DNA from: DASPRG01 sp963796125
GTDB taxonomy: Bacteria; Nitrospirota; Thermodesulfovibrionia; Thermodesulfovibrionales; SM23-35
Length of the DNA: 46,651 nt
Direction of reading: 5' to 3'
Assembly (NCBI GenBank): GCA_963796125.1
Contig: CAWCKM010000027.1
Span: forward strand, 1 to 46,651
The position numbers and the translations under genes were made by a program. The notes beneath the pieces were generated by a model that searched no databases, was not told the origin of the DNA, and saw nothing but the letters and a program-made list of their open reading frames with translations. Below, one piece after another: positions 45,491-46,651 of the stretch (position 1 is the stretch's first letter; every line of letters begins with the position of its first letter).

Positions 45491-45975
45491 ATGGCTGAGA
45501 AGATATTGATCGTAGATGATGAACCGGATATGTTGAGGCTTCTGAGTATGATTATAAAGGAGAAGACTCCTTACGAGGTCACAACTACCAATAATCCCCT
45601 GGAGGCCCTCGAATTAGCCAAGAAAGGAGTTTCGACCTCCTTGTTGCAGACTTAAAGATGCCTGGTCTCAACGGGATAGAGCTCCTTGAGTCTGTCAAGC
45701 GCTTTGATGAGGATATCCCTACAATCATCATTACAGCTTACGGTACTGTTGAAGCTGCTGTTGAGACGATGCAAAAAGGGGCTTTTGACTTTATGACAAA
45801 GCCCTTTCGAAAGGAACAGATACTGTTCACCATAGAACGGGCACTGAAGTGGGTGAGGCTGCAGAGGGAAAACAAGATGCTGAGGGAACAATTAAAAAAA
45901 AGTAAAAGTGAAAGTGACATTAAGTGTACCATTAATTCAAACTTTCAAACTGGTTCACTTTCTACTTTGTGTTAG
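45491..45975 (+). pseudogene. NtrC-type receiver-domain response regulator, frameshifted
   Basis: The receiver domain has KILIVDDEPDMLRLL (acidic pocket), the phospho-Asp in LLVADLKMPGLNG, IIITAYGTVEAA and the Lys in FDFMTKPFRKEQI. A coiled-coil helix (RENKMLREQLKKSKSES) follows, and the frame ends at 45975 without an output domain. The break near 45630 drops one base before FDLLVADLK. NtrC-type receivers normally continue into an AAA+ domain. Here an AAAGTGAAAGTGA tract lies just where the coding ends, so it is either a genuine stand-alone receiver or a truncation. GGAGGGAGAT precedes the ATG. Confidence 0.82.
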
Positions 45976-46651
45976 GTGATCTCTGATGAATTCCTCCATA
46001 TACAATTCAGTGCTTGCATCATCATGCAAGAGCGCATCGAGTTGTTTTGTATAGACGGTAAGTCTGCCGAGGACTTCCAATTTTTCTTCAAGGTGTGATT
46101 GTTTGTCTTTGTGATCATCGCATCAATTACGTCTTCTATGACCTTTACCCTAAAATCAATTTTTTTGAGTATCTCACTGATAAGTCTGACCCTCCTCAAT
46201 CTTCTCTCTCTACTTGCGCCGCCTCCTTTGAAGAAGAACCTTATGTAGTTGTCATTTATATTTTCTCCGGTGTATGCCTCCACTACTGAAAGATGATAGC
46301 CAAGTCTTATAGAGAAGTTCATATATTCCTTGGAGATGAAAGAGAAGCTCTCCTCTCCCATTTGTTCAAGTTCTGCTTCCGGTATTTCAGCAGTGTGTGC
46401 AACCATACCTAAAAATCCTTTGACATCCAAGTGCCTCGGCCCGGGCCATTCCAGTGCGACAAGACCTTTGAAAAAGGCATTAAAAGGAACAGAACTAATA
46501 TATTCAGGGGTAAGTTTTTTGTGATAGCCTTTATGCCCCCGCCTAAGTCGATGATGTAGACAAGGAGGGGTATGCCGGCCAAAAGTCTCATCGTTTCAAC
46601 ATCTTCTGGTAGTTCTGCAGAGATATGGAACATCTCCTGCATTGCCTTCTG
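45955..46651 (-). pseudogene. 3' part of a PEP synthase/PPDK-like gene, frameshifted and cut by the window edge
   Basis: Read across frames, the last roughly 230 residues include LLVYIIDLGGG, LVALEWPGPRHLDVKGF, EYMNFSIRLGYHLSVVEAY, DNYIRFFFKGGGASRERR and LISEILKKIDFRVKVIED. This matches the C-terminal part of pyruvate-binding, PEP-synthase-like proteins that accompany sensor systems in anaerobes; it is not a standard PpsA C-terminus. Breaks lie near 46515 (a six-T run on the plus strand) and about 46095. The corrected stop is at 45955-45957. The N-terminal ATP-binding part is outside the window. Family naming is moderate confidence. Confidence 0.6.

Noticed and set aside
30408..46651. TGA-ended frames as selenocysteine readthrough, given that selA is present
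   Set aside because: In each broken gene the homologous sequence continues in a different frame, so the TGA or other stop is a consequence of an indel, not a recoded codon.
1..46651. CRISPR array, prophage, insertion sequence or integron
   Set aside because: No regularly spaced repeats, transposase, integrase or phage structural genes could be read in the window.

Overview
The window reads as a chromosomal segment of a Gram-negative, probably anaerobic bacterium. It has type IV pilus alignment-complex genes with an outer-membrane secretin, a selenocysteine enzyme (SelA), a PPi-type phosphofructokinase and a dense set of housekeeping operons. The gene content and order, together with the moderately AT-rich sequence, resemble Nitrospirota (Thermodesulfovibrionia-like) or deltaproteobacterial-type genomes. 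That placement is inference from gene order, since no rRNA is present. I see no phage, insertion sequence or CRISPR array.

Layout. 1-2.7 kb: a partial unknown gene, a GDT1/UPF0016 cation transporter, a secreted SNase-like nuclease and selA. 2.8-4.2 kb: a 6S RNA, a tRNA-Leu(UAG), and a histone-H1-like/DUF4912 gene whose stop codon lies 3 nt before the tRNA. 4.2-10.2 kb: polA divergent from tig-clpP-clpX. 10.2-15.6 kb: rpmB and a DciA-like gene divergent from infB-rbfA-nrnA-like-truB. 15.6-21.9 kb: pilMNOPQ followed by aroC. 21.9-25.6 kb, minus strand: a SPOR protein, an RluB-type pseudouridine synthase and aspS. 25.6-26.8 kb: an AT-rich island with a terminator lacking a gene, a 20-bp palindrome, a truncated trmJ remnant, and an orphan 83-residue gene behind a perfect consensus promoter. 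26.8-31.5 kb: an RluD-family enzyme, a class II aldolase plus a PPi-type PFK, and a convergent second PFK. 31.6-43.0 kb: a long minus-strand run, yicC-remA-gmk-rpoZ-coaBC-TPR-aroQ-pepP-efp-accB-accC-thiE-Na+ symporter-small MetS-like subunit-nitroreductase. 43.1-46.7 kb: a sensor kinase and response regulator, convergent with the 3' end of a PEP synthase/PPDK-like gene.

Sequence state. From about 20 kb rightward many conserved genes (pilQ, aroC, pfk, pepP, coaBC, yicC, the kinase, the regulator, the PEP-synthase-like gene) carry single-base frameshifts. The first 20 kb carries none that I can see. Several shifts sit in homopolymers and most hit core genes, so sequencing or assembly error is the simplest explanation. 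Real decay cannot be excluded from sequence alone.

Most of the window is conserved core machinery, and I do not see a clear new multi-gene system. The items most worth following are the 25.6-26.8 kb island, the unannotated 35-codon symporter partner, low-complexity repeats that have entered coding sequence (aroC, the pilQ signal region), the 6S RNA, and start codons placed directly behind -10 boxes (pilM, rluD).
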